From the NCBI GenBank assembly GCA_949494735.1, contig CATABD010000014.1, forward strand, positions 1 through 43,404: a stretch of 43,404 nucleotides of DNA, given 5' to 3'. The position numbers and the translations under genes were made by a program. The stretch's first letter is position 1, and the number at the start of each line of letters is the position of its first letter. The notes under the pieces are model-generated. The model was given only the letters and a program-made list of their open reading frames with translations, was not told the DNA's origin and did not search any database. This DNA comes from an uncultured Oscillospiraceae bacterium (lineage in GTDB: Bacteria; Bacillota; Clostridia; Oscillospirales; Oscillospiraceae). Below are positions 26,234 to 33,900 of this stretch, piece after piece.

Positions 26234-28243
26234 TCACGACGGCTCCGCGCCTCTATCGTCAAAATACTGGTCAAGCGCGGCGTGGAGCTCCTCCAGGACC
26301 TGCCCCACCGACTTGCCGGGGATCTGGGCGCCTGCCGCCCCGGCGTTCCCGCCCCCGCCCAAGGCCTCCAAAATCACCTGGACGTTGGTGTCGCTGAGGC
26401 TGCGGCCGGACACGACCACCCGCTCCCCGTCCGGGTAGAGGACGAACGACGCGCCGATGCCCGCAATATTCAAAAGCTCATCCGCCGCCTGGGCGGCGGT
26501 CACCCGGCCCACCGAATGCTCGGATGCGGCGATGGCAATGTCCCTGCGGTACATCTTGGCGTTCTGGATCAGGCCGTACTTGGCCACCGCGTCGTCCAGG
26601 TCGGTCTGGAACAGCTTGCGCACCTCGCCGGTGTCCCCCCCCGCCCGGCGGAGCATGGCCGCCGCCTCAAAGGTTCGCCCCCCGGTGCGCATGGTGAAAT
26701 TTTTGGTGTCCAGCATCAGCCCCGCCATCAGCGCCTCCGCCTCCCCGGGAAACAGGTCCGTGGGCTCCATCAGGTAGCCGATCAGCTCGCTGACCAGCTC
26801 GCTGGCGGAAGAGGCGTAGGGCTCGTGGAAATTGAGGTCCGCCCCCTCGATATAGGTGGCGGCCCGCCGGTGGTGGTCGATGACCGCCACCTTGTTGCAG
26901 GAGTCCAGCAGCTCCCGGTTCTGCACCTGCTCGGGGCGGTTGGTGTCCACCACCACCAGCAGGGAGCGGGAGTCCGCCCGGAGCATGGCCTCCTGGGGGT
27001 CCAGCAGCACCCCCTCGTACTGGGGCATCCGCGCCACCCGGTCATAGAGCTCATCCGCCGGGGTCCCCCCCGCCTCCCGGATGATATAGTGGCGCACCCC
27101 CTTCATCCGGGCGATGGCACATACGCCCACGGCTGCCCCCACCGCGTCGAAGTCGGGGGAGCGGTGGCCCATGACCATGACGCACGACGCGTCCGCCACC
27201 AGCTCGCCCATGGCGGAGGCCATCACCCGGCTCTTCACCTTGGTGCGCCGCTCGGTCTCCTTGCTGCGCCCGCCGAAGAACTCGAAGGTGAAGCGGTTCT
27301 TCACCACCGCCTGGTCGCCCCCCCGGCTCAGCGCCATCTCCACCGACAGGTTGGCAAAGCGGTAGAGCTCTTCGAAGGTGTCCCCGTCCACCCCCACGCC
27401 GATGGATACGGTGGCGGGGATGCCCGCTGGGTTGACCACCTCCCGCACGCTGTCCAGCAAGGAGAATTTTTCCTCCTTATACCCCTCCAGATACTGCTCC
27501 TCAAACAAAAACAGGAACCTGTCCCGGTCTAACCGGCAGAACACCCCGTGGGCGCGCTCCGCCCAGCGGGAGAAGCGCTGGCTGATTTCACTGAGCATGG
27601 CCGAGCGGATGTTTTCATCCTGGCCCTTGATGGCGTCCTCGTAATTGTCCAGCAGCAGCAGGGCCAGCACCGGCCGGGTGGCCTTGAAGATGTCCCTGGT
27701 ATCGGCAAGCTCGGTGACGTCCAGCCAGTAGGTGGTGGCCAGCAGACCCTCCTCCTTTCCAGCCGTGGGGCGGGCCATGTCGCCGAACACCTGGTAGCGC
27801 CGCTGGCCCAGCTCCACCTCCCCCGGGCACTCGCTCTTCCCCTCCAGCAGCCAGCGGGAGTCAAAGTTGGGGGCCAGGTCGGACATCTTGGTATCAAACA
27901 TCCGCTCCTGGTCTTCCGTAAGGCGCAGAAAGCGGTCGTTGGACCACACCACCTCGTCGGTGTCCGGGCGGAACATCACCAGGGGCAGGGGACAGTTGAG
28001 GGTGCTGTCCCTGGTGGCCTGGTCCATGCTGTCCATCAGTTCCTTCAGGTACTGGTCCGCCTCCCGCTTGCGCCGCAGGGCGGACGCCCCGCAGGCGACC
28101 AGCAGCACGCCCACCACAATGAGCTCCGCCACCGCCGCCTGGGTCTCCCCCAGCAGGGCGGTGATCCCCGCGAAGGCCAGCATCACCCCAAAGTACAGCC
28201 CGATGCGCGGGGCCAGCAGCCGCGTCAGCTTCTGATACACCAT
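26234..28243 (-). CDS. gdpP: Cyclic-di-AMP phosphodiesterase GdpP
   Basis: A 669-aa membrane protein that hydrolyses c-di-AMP. Two N-terminal helices (about 10-30 and 38-55) precede a PAS-like region, a degenerate GGDEF domain (SIGVGVDGDTFEELYRFANL) and a DHH-DHHA1 domain. Catalytic motifs are MGHRSPDFDAVGAAVG, VVVDTN and the DHH in AVIDHHRR. The C-terminal glycine motif reads GGGGNAGAAGAQ, with Asn where DHHA1 proteins usually have His (GGGH). I chose the ATG at 28243, which follows GAGGTGG; an in-frame GTG at 28249 is too close to that site. It is the first gene of the housekeeping operon. Confidence 0.94.
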   Translation of the reverse strand: MVYQKLTRLLAPRIGLYFGVMLAFAGITALLGETQAAVAELIVVGVLLVACGASALRRKREADQYLKELMDSMDQATRDSTLNCPLPLVMFRPDTDEVVWSNDRFLRLTEDQERMFDTKMSDLAPNFDSRWLLEGKSECPGEVELGQRRYQVFGDMARPTAGKEEGLLATTYWLDVTELADTRDIFKATRPVLALLLLDNYEDAIKGQDENIRSAMLSEISQRFSRWAERAHGVFCRLDRDRFLFLFEEQYLEGYKEEKFSLLDSVREVVNPAGIPATVSIGVGVDGDTFEELYRFANLSVEMALSRGGDQAVVKNRFTFEFFGGRSKETERRTKVKSRVMASAMGELVADASCVMVMGHRSPDFDAVGAAVGVCAIARMKGVRHYIIREAGGTPADELYDRVARMPQYEGVLLDPQEAMLRADSRSLLVVVDTNRPEQVQNRELLDSCNKVAVIDHHRRAATYIEGADLNFHEPYASSASELVSELIGYLMEPTDLFPGEAEALMAGLMLDTKNFTMRTGGRTFEAAAMLRRAGGDTGEVRKLFQTDLDDAVAKYGLIQNAKMYRRDIAIAASEHSVGRVTAAQAADELLNIAGIGASFVLYPDGERVVVSGRSLSDTNVQVILEALGGGGNAGAAGAQIPGKSVGQVLEELHAALDQYFDDRGAEPS

Positions 28244-28297
28244 CTCCACCTCTTTCCAACTCTATCCGGGGCAGGGGCCGCATTCCATAGATAATAG

Positions 28298-28326
28298 ATT
28301 ATACCAAATCGCCGACACAAAAACAA
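28298..28326 (-). promoter_or_regulatory. Promoter of the gdpP operon
   Basis: Leftward TTGTTT (28326-28321), 17-bp spacer, TATAAT (28303-28298) with an extended-type TTTGG before it. It probably drives the whole gdpP-to-tatD operon. Confidence 0.65.
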
Positions 28327-28350
28327 GGGCCGGATTTGGGAAAATCCCCA

Positions 28351-28379
28351 TTGCATCCCAAGCCCGGCGCTGGTATAAT
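28351..28379 (+). promoter_or_regulatory. Promoter of ilvE
   Basis: TTGCAT (28351-28356), 17-bp spacer, TGG-TATAAT (28374-28379). The leader of about 30 nt is too short for a T-box or other riboswitch. Confidence 0.75.
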
Positions 28380-28414
28380 AACTTTACTTTACATCGTCAA
28401 AGGAGCCGATCCCT

Positions 28415-29482
28415 ATGCTGGATATCAAAATCACCCCCGCCCAGGCCTTGAAGCCCCAGCCCGACCCGGACAAGCTGGTGTTCGGCAAGACCTTCACCGA
28501 CCACATGTTCCTCATGGACTACACCGGCGGCCAGGGCTGGCACGACCCCCGGGTGGTGCCCTACGGCCCGCTGCCCTTCGAGCTGTCCTGCATGGTGTTC
28601 CACTATGCCCAGGAGATTTTCGAGGGCATGAAGGCTTACCGCACCCCCGCCGGCCAGGTACAGCTCTTCCGGCCCTATGAGAACGCCGCCCGGCTCAACT
28701 CCTCCTGCCGCCGCATGTGCATCCCCGAGATCCCCGAGGAGGATTTTGTCCAGGCCGTCAAGGCCGTGGTGGGCATGGACCGGGCCTGGGTGCCCCACAA
28801 GGTGGGCGCGTCCCTCTACATCCGCCCCTTCATCATCGCCACCGACAACGGCCTGGGGGTGCACGCCTCCCACAGCTACCTGTTCGCCGTCATCTGCTGC
28901 CCGGTGGGGGCCTATTACCCCGAGGGGATCAACCCGGTGAAAATCTATGTGGAGGACGAGGACGTGCGGGCCGTCAAGGGGGGCACCGGCTTTACCAAGT
29001 GCGGCGGCAACTACGCCGCCTCCATCCGCGCCGGCGAGCGGGCGGAGGGGCAGGGCTTCTCCCAGGTGCTGTGGCTGGACGGCGTCCACCGCAGGTATAT
29101 CGAGGAAGTGGGCTCCATGAACGTGATGTTCAAGATCAGCGGCACGGTGGTCACCCCCGAGCTCACCGGGTCGGTGCTCCCCGGCATCACCCGCAAGAGC
29201 TGTCTGGAGCTGATCCGCTCCTGGGGCATCCCGGTGGAGGAGCGGCTCATCTCCGCCCAGGAGCTGTTCGACGCCGCCCGGGCGGGCGACCTGGAGGAGG
29301 CCTGGGGCACCGGCACGGCGGCGGTGGTGTCCCCCATCGGCCTGCTGGCCTGGGAGGACCGCAGGGAAACCGTCAGCGGGGGCAAGATTGGCCCCCTGAC
29401 CCAACGGCTGTACGACACCCTCACCGGCATCCAGTGGGGGACGGTGGCCGACCCCCACGGCTGGACCGTGCCCGTGGAATAA
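28415..29482 (+). CDS. ilvE: Branched-chain amino acid aminotransferase
   Basis: A 355-aa fold-type IV PLP enzyme that interconverts Leu, Ile and Val with their 2-keto acids. The PLP Lys195 is in GTGFTKCGGNYAAS, and YGPLPFELSCMVFHYAQEIF near the N-terminus fits the longer (type II) branched-chain transaminase group. EVGSMNVMF and the phosphate-binding GTGTAAVVSP are present. AAAGGAG precedes the ATG. It is a single-gene unit with its own promoter and terminator. Confidence 0.96.
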   Translation: MLDIKITPAQALKPQPDPDKLVFGKTFTDHMFLMDYTGGQGWHDPRVVPYGPLPFELSCMVFHYAQEIFEGMKAYRTPAGQVQLFRPYENAARLNSSCRRMCIPEIPEEDFVQAVKAVVGMDRAWVPHKVGASLYIRPFIIATDNGLGVHASHSYLFAVICCPVGAYYPEGINPVKIYVEDEDVRAVKGGTGFTKCGGNYAASIRAGERAEGQGFSQVLWLDGVHRRYIEEVGSMNVMFKISGTVVTPELTGSVLPGITRKSCLELIRSWGIPVEERLISAQELFDAARAGDLEEAWGTGTAAVVSPIGLLAWEDRRETVSGGKIGPLTQRLYDTLTGIQWGTVADPHGWTVPVE

Positions 29483-29493
29483 GGACAAGACGA

Positions 29494-29521
29494 AGCCCCG
29501 GCCGACGGCCGGGGCTCTTTT
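29494..29521 (+). terminator. Terminator of ilvE
   Basis: An 11-bp GC-rich stem (AGCCCCGGCCG / CGGCCGGGGCT) with a tiny loop, followed by CTTTTAT. Confidence 0.85.
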
Positions 29522-29526
29522 ATGCT

Positions 29527-29772
29527 TTATTTCAGCAGTTCATCCACAGAAACGCCTAAAACCTCGGCCAGCGTGCGCAGCTCAATATCCGTAACGAACC
29601 GCTGCCCGCTCTCAATCCGCTGGACCGCGTTTTTGTCTAAATCCAGCCCGGCGATTTGCAGGCGGTCGGCTAAATCCTTCTGAGATACCTTTGGAGCTAA
29701 AGCCAATCGCAGATGGGCTACATTCTTTCCACACAGATTCAATGTTCCGTCCGCATTTTTGTTTTTAAACAT
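29527..29772 (-). CDS. Small XRE-family HTH repressor
   Basis: An 81-aa protein that is essentially one Cro/C1-type helix-turn-helix (SQKDLADRLQIAGLDLDKNA, QRIESGQRFVTD). The ATG at 29772 has AAAAGGAGGAGGG upstream, better than the ATG at 29793. It is convergent with ilvE and divergent from the small gene at 29881. The shared region contains two TGACA-N9-TGTCA sites that it probably binds, suggesting autoregulation and repression of the neighbour. Such pairs occur in prophage remnants and toxin-antitoxin-like modules, but no toxin fold is recognised here. Confidence 0.87.
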   Translation of the reverse strand: MFKNKNADGTLNLCGKNVAHLRLALAPKVSQKDLADRLQIAGLDLDKNAVQRIESGQRFVTDIELRTLAEVLGVSVDELLK

Positions 29773-29787
29773 AAACCCTCCTCCTTT

Positions 29788-29806
29788 TGACATTTAGTTC
29801 TTGTCA
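29788..29806. promoter_or_regulatory. Operator O1 (TGACA-N9-TGTCA)
   Basis: A 19-bp inverted repeat with 5-bp arms, next to the repressor start and overlapping the -35 (29801-29806) of the rightward promoter. It has the same half-sites and spacing as the site at 29841-29859. Confidence 0.6.
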
Positions 29807-29829
29807 TTGAGGTAAGTTTATGTTATTAT
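29801..29829 (+). promoter_or_regulatory. Promoter of the small gene at 29881
   Basis: TTGTCA (29801-29806), 17-bp spacer, TATTAT (29824-29829). The -35 overlaps operator O1, and operator O2 lies just after the predicted start. Confidence 0.6.
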
Positions 29830-29840
29830 GCTACTATATT

Positions 29841-29859
29841 TGACATTCACTAAATGTCA
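29841..29859. promoter_or_regulatory. Operator O2 (TGACA-N9-TGTCA)
   Basis: The second 19-bp inverted repeat, TGACATTCACTAAATGTCA; the pairing extends to 7 bp per arm (TGACATT / AATGTCA). With O1 it brackets the rightward promoter. Confidence 0.6.
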
Positions 29860-29880
29860 TTTCGGGGTGGGGGATAAAGA

Positions 29881-30189
29881 ATGACAATTTTAGACATGAC
29901 CAGTCAATTGCTCTATGACAAAAAGCGTGAAGCCGAATTGATGGATATTTTAGGCATTCAAAGTATGGATGAGGTGACCATCATCCCATGGCGGCCGCCC
30001 GCAACGCCGCCAGAGGAAGCCTCCTATGTCTTTGTAAAGTATCGCGAACCCCATTTTGATGATATCAGTTTTGACTTTTTTGCCTATGAGCACGGCGTCT
30101 ATACCTATTGCAATGGCGATGGCAGCTCTTTTGAGTTGCCCCATTCACAGGTATTGGGCTGGTCCTATCCCATCAGCTACCGCAAATAG
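29881..30189 (+). CDS. Hypothetical protein
   Basis: A 102-aa acidic soluble protein with no signal peptide or membrane segment and no recognised family. It contains a Pro-rich stretch (IPWRPPATPPEEA) and an aromatic-rich C-terminal half (FDDISFDFFAYEHGVYTY). GGGGG lies 7 nt before the ATG. It has lower GC than its neighbours and shares a control region with the XRE repressor, so the two probably travelled together. The function is unknown. Confidence 0.75.
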   Translation: MTILDMTSQLLYDKKREAELMDILGIQSMDEVTIIPWRPPATPPEEASYVFVKYREPHFDDISFDFFAYEHGVYTYCNGDGSSFELPHSQVLGWSYPISYRK

Positions 30190-30191
30190 AA

Positions 30192-30219
30192 ACAGCCGCC
30201 GGGAGGCCCCGGCGGCTGT
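30192..30219. terminator. Hairpin between convergent genes
   Basis: A perfect 12-bp stem, ACAGCCGCCGGG / CCCGGCGGCTGT. On the minus strand it is followed by a modest U-rich tail (TTTCTATTT) and so could end pyrG; the plus-strand tail is weak. Confidence 0.65.
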
Positions 30220-30225
30220 CACCAT

Positions 30226-31836
30226 TTATTCACGTAGGGCCCTCTTCGCCGCCCCGATAAATTCCCGGAACAGCGGGTGGGCCCGGTTGGGCCGGGATTT
30301 CAGCTCCGGGTGGAACTGGCCCGCCACGAACCAGGGGTGGCCGGGCAGCTCCACCATTTCCACCAGCCGCCCGTCGGGGGACAGCCCGGACAGGGACAGC
30401 CCCGCCTTTGTCAGCGCCTCCCGGTAGTCGTTGTTGAACTCATAGCGGTGGCGGTGGCGCTCGTTGATCTCATTTGCGCCGTAGATGGACGCGGCCAGCG
30501 AACCCTCCGCCAGCCGGCAGGGATAGCTGCCCAGCCGCATGGTGCCCCCCTTGGCGGTCACCCCCACCTGGCCGGGCATCAGGTCAATGACGGGATAGGG
30601 GGTGGTGGGGTCCAGCTCGGAGGAGTGGGCCCCCGCCAGAGCGCACACGTGCCGGGCGTACTCCACCACCGCCAGCTGCATCCCCAGGCAGATGCCCAGG
30701 AAAGGAATTTTGTTCTCCCTGGCGTACCGGATGGCCTCAATCTTGCCCTCAATCCCCCGGCTGCCGAAGCCGCCGGGCACCAGGATGCCCTGGACATCCC
30801 CCAGCAGTTTGTCCGCCGTCTCCGCCGTGACCTCCTCCGAGTTCACCCAGCGCACGTCCACCGACACCTGGTTTTCGATCCCGCCGTGGGTGAGGGCCTC
30901 CGCCACCGACAGGTAGGCGTCGTGGAGCCCCACGTACTTGCCCACCAGGGCGATGGCGACGCTCCCCGCAGGGTGCTTGGCCCGGTGGACCATGGTGGCC
31001 CACTCGGTGAGGTCGGGCGCGTGGCAGATCAGCCCCAGCCGCCGCACCACCACGTCGGCCAGCCCCTCCCGCTCCAGCATCAGCGGCACCTCGTAGAGGA
31101 GATCCGCCGTCAGGTTGGGGATGGCGTGGTCCGCCGGGATATTGCAGAACAGGGATATCTTGTCCAAAATGTCCTGGGGGATGGGGGCGTCGCTGCGGCA
31201 CATAATGACGTCCGGCTGGATGCCCAGGCTGAGCAGCTCCTTGGCGGAGTGCTGGGTAGGCTTGGACTTCAATTCCCCGGAACCGGGGATGGACACGATG
31301 AGGGACACGTGGATGAACATCACGTTGTTCCTCCCCCGCTCGGCGGCCACCTGCCGGATGGCCTCCAGGAAGGGCTGGCTTTCGATATCGCCCACGGTGC
31401 CGCCGATCTCCACGATGGCCGCGTCTGTGTCCGGCCCCTCCAGGGAGTAGATGTGCCGCTTGATCTCATCGGTGATGTGGGGGATGATCTGCACCGTCCC
31501 CCCCAAATAGTCTCCCGCCCGCTCCCGGTTGAGTACGTTCCAATAGACCTTCCCCGCGGACACGGAGGAGTTAAAGGTCAGGTTCTCGTCGATAAACCGC
31601 TCATAGTGGCCCAGGTCCAGGTCGGTCTCCGCCCCGTCGTCGGTGACGAACACCTCCCCGTGCTGGTAGGGGGACATGGTGCCCGGGTCCACATTCAGAT
31701 AGGGGTCCAGCTTCTGCACCCGTACCCCAAGACCCCGCTGCTTCAGCAGCCGGCCCAGGGACGCCGCCGTGATCCCCTTGCCCAGCCCGGACACCACGCC
31801 GCCGGTGACAAAGATGAATTTCGTGCCTGTTGTCAT
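30226..31836 (-). CDS. pyrG: CTP synthase
   Basis: A 536-aa enzyme that converts UTP to CTP with glutamine as nitrogen donor. The N-terminal synthetase domain starts [16 protein letters not shown] (P-loop), with [20 protein letters not shown]. The C-terminal class I glutamine amidotransferase has the nucleophile Cys in FLGICLGMQ and a His-Glu pair near the end ([10 protein letters not shown]). The ATG follows GGGGAGG. The leader of about 75 nt lacks the G-run start and terminator used for pyrG attenuation in Bacillus. Confidence 0.97.
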   Translation of the reverse strand: MTTGTKFIFVTGGVVSGLGKGITAASLGRLLKQRGLGVRVQKLDPYLNVDPGTMSPYQHGEVFVTDDGAETDLDLGHYERFIDENLTFNSSVSAGKVYWNVLNRERAGDYLGGTVQIIPHITDEIKRHIYSLEGPDTDAAIVEIGGTVGDIESQPFLEAIRQVAAERGRNNVMFIHVSLIVSIPGSGELKSKPTQHSAKELLSLGIQPDVIMCRSDAPIPQDILDKISLFCNIPADHAIPNLTADLLYEVPLMLEREGLADVVVRRLGLICHAPDLTEWATMVHRAKHPAGSVAIALVGKYVGLHDAYLSVAEALTHGGIENQVSVDVRWVNSEEVTAETADKLLGDVQGILVPGGFGSRGIEGKIEAIRYARENKIPFLGICLGMQLAVVEYARHVCALAGAHSSELDPTTPYPVIDLMPGQVGVTAKGGTMRLGSYPCRLAEGSLAASIYGANEINERHRHRYEFNNDYREALTKAGLSLSGLSPDGRLVEMVELPGHPWFVAGQFHPELKSRPNRAHPLFREFIGAAKRALRE

Positions 31837-31917
31837 ATGAATTCCTCCCCTGGCAGGCGCGGCCCCCTTGCGCCGGGTGCCCTTACCCTACCCTGCCCAA
31901 TTTCCATTTAACGGCTT

Positions 31918-31946
31918 ATTTTACGCCCCCGGCGGGGACAAGTCAA
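31918..31946 (-). promoter_or_regulatory. Promoter of pyrG
   Basis: Leftward TTGACT (31946-31941), 17-bp GC-rich spacer, TAAAAT (31923-31918). Confidence 0.65.
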
Positions 31947-31963
31947 GGGGCGTGCCGCCCCTT
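31945..31963. repeat. Short hairpin at the pyrG -35
   Basis: AAGGGGCG-TGC-CGCCCCTT is a perfect 8-bp palindrome touching the pyrG -35, followed on the plus strand by TTAATAA. No plus-strand gene ends here, so it may be an operator or a relic terminator. Confidence 0.4.
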
Positions 31964-32012
31964 TTAATAAGCGCCGCGGGCTTATCTCTTTGGCCGTTTC
32001 CGCAAAGAAAGA

Positions 32013-32041
32013 TTGCCGCGGCGGTTATTTTGTGCTATCAT
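32013..32041 (+). promoter_or_regulatory. Promoter of the membrane-protein gene at 32075
   Basis: TTGCCG (32013-32018), 17-bp spacer, TATCAT (32036-32041). The rest of 31837-32074 shows only the pyrG promoter and a short hairpin. Confidence 0.55.
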
Positions 32042-32074
32042 ACCAGCAAAATCATACTTTATGGGGGAAGCAGG

Positions 32075-32680
32075 ATGAACCGGACAATTCCCAGAATCGG
32101 CGCGGCGGTTGTCACCGTCACAGTTTTCCTTTTTGCCGTGTGTATGATCGCCGATTTTTCATTCGGCTCATACCTGGTTTGCATGGTTTTGCCCTTGGGA
32201 TATGTGATGATGGCAGCGGGGTTTCAATATGAGAGCTGCGAGAGCCGGCGAGTTCCCGCCAATATCGGTGTTTCCTTTGGCGTTATCTACGCGGTATTGA
32301 TCCTCTTAGTCTATTTCGCGCAGATGACCAGCGTCCGGCTGGAGGAGCTGAACGAACAGGCCGTTCGCATATTAGATTTTCAGCGCGGCGGCCTGCTGTT
32401 CAATTATGATTTGCTCGGTTATGGAATGATGGCCCTCTCCACATTTTTCATCGGCCTGTCCATCAACCCGGAATCCAAGCTGGACAAATGGCTGAAGTAC
32501 CTGATGATGGTACACGGCGTGTTCTTCATCAGCTGTCTCATTATGCCCATGACGGGAATGTTCACAGGCATGGCGAGCGGGAAAGCCGGAAACGGAGGAA
32601 CGGTTGCCCTGTTGGGCTGGTGCGGGTATTTCCTCCCTGTCGGCGTACTGGCATACAGGCATTTTCAAAGGGCTCCGTAA
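32075..32680 (+). CDS. Unrecognised small membrane protein
   Basis: A 201-aa protein with about six predicted membrane helices (IGAAVVTVTVFLFAVCMIA, LVCMVLPLGYVMMAAG, SFGVIYAVLILLVYFAQM and others). No catalytic motif or family is recognised. The ATG at 32075 has GGGGGAAG upstream. It is transcribed alone, divergent from pyrG, and is moderately lower in GC than the housekeeping genes. Confidence 0.8.
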   Translation: MNRTIPRIGAAVVTVTVFLFAVCMIADFSFGSYLVCMVLPLGYVMMAAGFQYESCESRRVPANIGVSFGVIYAVLILLVYFAQMTSVRLEELNEQAVRILDFQRGGLLFNYDLLGYGMMALSTFFIGLSINPESKLDKWLKYLMMVHGVFFISCLIMPMTGMFTGMASGKAGNGGTVALLGWCGYFLPVGVLAYRHFQRAP

Positions 32681-32777
32681 TGAATTCCCCGGCCCCGGCA
32701 AAGAAAAGAGTGGCAATTCCCGGAAAAGTATGTTAAAATAAAATAGATCTGCCATCACCCGGCGGGCCCTAGGCGCC

Positions 32778-32926
32778 GTTTGAAAATTGGTAATATGCCC
32801 AGCGGCAAGGGATTTTTTCGCCGGGCAGGGCGACTTGGCGCAGAAATACTTTGTGTATTTCAAGGCAAAGCAACGCAGTTCAGCGGAAAAAGGCCCGCCG
32901 ATTGGGCGTGTTGACAATTTTCAAAC
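32778..32926. repeat. MITE-like imperfect palindromic element
   Basis: A 149-bp noncoding element with perfect 12-bp terminal inverted repeats (GTTTGAAAATTG at 32778-32789 and CAATTTTCAAAC at 32915-32926), further pairing of GCCCA / TGGGC inside, and a small central hairpin, GAAATAC-TTTGT-GTATTTC. No transposase is present. It fills most of the gap between the genes at 32075 and 32972. I see no second copy in this window. Confidence 0.6.
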
Positions 32927-32971
32927 AAGCCCTGAGCGTCCCCGGGAATATTTACAAGGAGAACCACAAAC

Positions 32972-33775
32972 ATGGGCACCATGAAAGGCAAAACTGTCAT
33001 TATCACCGGCGGCGGTCGGGCCGTCCTCAGCGATGGCGCCAGCTGCGGCTCCATCGGCTACGGCATTGCCACCGCCTTTGCCAAGGAGGGGGCCAATCTC
33101 GTCATCACCGGACGGAACATGAAGAAACTGGAGGATGCCAAGGAGGAGCTGGAGCAGCTCTACGGTGTGAAGGTGCTCCCCATCCAGGCCGACGTGTCCG
33201 CGGGATCGGACAACAAGGCCGTGGTTCAAAACGTGGTGGATGAGACCATCAATGCGTTCGGCCGCATCGACGCGCTTATTAACAACGCCCAGGCCTCCGC
33301 TTCCGGCGTGACCCTGGCGGACCACTCCACGGAGCAGTTTGACCTGGCCGTCTACTCCGGGCTGTACGCCGCCTTCTACTATATGCAGGCCTGCTACCCC
33401 CATCTGAAAGAGACCCGTGGCTCCGTCATCAACTTCGCCTCGGGTGCCGGCCTCTTCGGCAACTACGGCCAGTGCGCTTACGCCGCCGCCAAGGAGGGCA
33501 TCCGGGGCCTTTCCCGGGTGGCCGCCACCGAGTGGGGTCCCGACGGTATCAACGTGAACGTGATCTGCCCCATCGCCTGGACCGCCCAGCTGGAGAACTT
33601 CCAGAAAGCCTATCCCGACGCCTTTAAGGCCAACGTGAAAATGCCTCCCATGGGCCACTACGGCGACCCCGAAACCGAGATCGGCCGGGTCTGCGTTCAG
33701 CTCACCCACCCTGATTTCAAATACCTCACCGGCGAAACGCTTACGCTGGAGGGCGGCATGGGCCTACGGCCCTGA
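32972..33775 (+). CDS. SDR-family oxidoreductase with a FabI-like cofactor loop
   Basis: A 267-aa short-chain dehydrogenase. The N-terminus starts as a classical SDR (VIITGGGR) but has an insertion, so the loop continues AVLSDGASCGSIGYGIATAF; SIGYGIA resembles the enoyl-ACP reductase FabI pattern. The active site is nevertheless the classical YxxxK (YAAAK), and NNAG is replaced by NNAQ. AAGGAGAA precedes the ATG. It is not closely related to the two SDRs of the PTS locus. It is monocistronic with a strong hairpin after it. The substrate is unknown. Confidence 0.9.
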   Translation: MGTMKGKTVIITGGGRAVLSDGASCGSIGYGIATAFAKEGANLVITGRNMKKLEDAKEELEQLYGVKVLPIQADVSAGSDNKAVVQNVVDETINAFGRIDALINNAQASASGVTLADHSTEQFDLAVYSGLYAAFYYMQACYPHLKETRGSVINFASGAGLFGNYGQCAYAAAKEGIRGLSRVAATEWGPDGINVNVICPIAWTAQLENFQKAYPDAFKANVKMPPMGHYGDPETEIGRVCVQLTHPDFKYLTGETLTLEGGMGLRP

Positions 33776-33792
33776 CCGGCACTCAAGACAAA

Positions 33793-33825
33793 CAAAGGCG
33801 CACACGCATGGCGTGTGCGCCTTTG
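33793..33825 (+). terminator. Hairpin after the SDR gene
   Basis: A perfect 15-bp stem, CAAAGGCGCACACGC / GCGTGTGCGCCTTTG, with an ATG loop. The U-tail is weak, and a second hairpin follows at 33855. Confidence 0.65.
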
Positions 33826-33854
33826 CGCATCCCCAGGGGCCCCCGCGAAGCCCA

Positions 33855-33876
33855 GCCCGCGAAGCGGGCGGGTTTT
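33855..33876 (+). terminator. Second terminator after the SDR gene
   Basis: GCCCGC-GAA-GCGGGC followed by GGGTTTT. It probably backs up the hairpin at 33793-33825. Confidence 0.6.
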
Positions 33877-33900
33877 GTACCGGCGATGTGTGCGCCCTTC

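Noticed and set aside
28380-28414. T-box or other amino-acid riboswitch before ilvE
   Set aside because: The leader is only about 30 nt.
31837-31923. Bacillus-type pyrG attenuation (G-run start plus terminator)
   Set aside because: The leader has no initial G-run at the predicted start and no U-tailed hairpin before the pyrG start.
32372-32917. 181-codon minus-strand open frame overlapping the MITE-like element
   Set aside because: Its N-terminal part is encoded by the palindromic repeat and the rest is antisense to the membrane-protein gene, so it is not treated as a gene.
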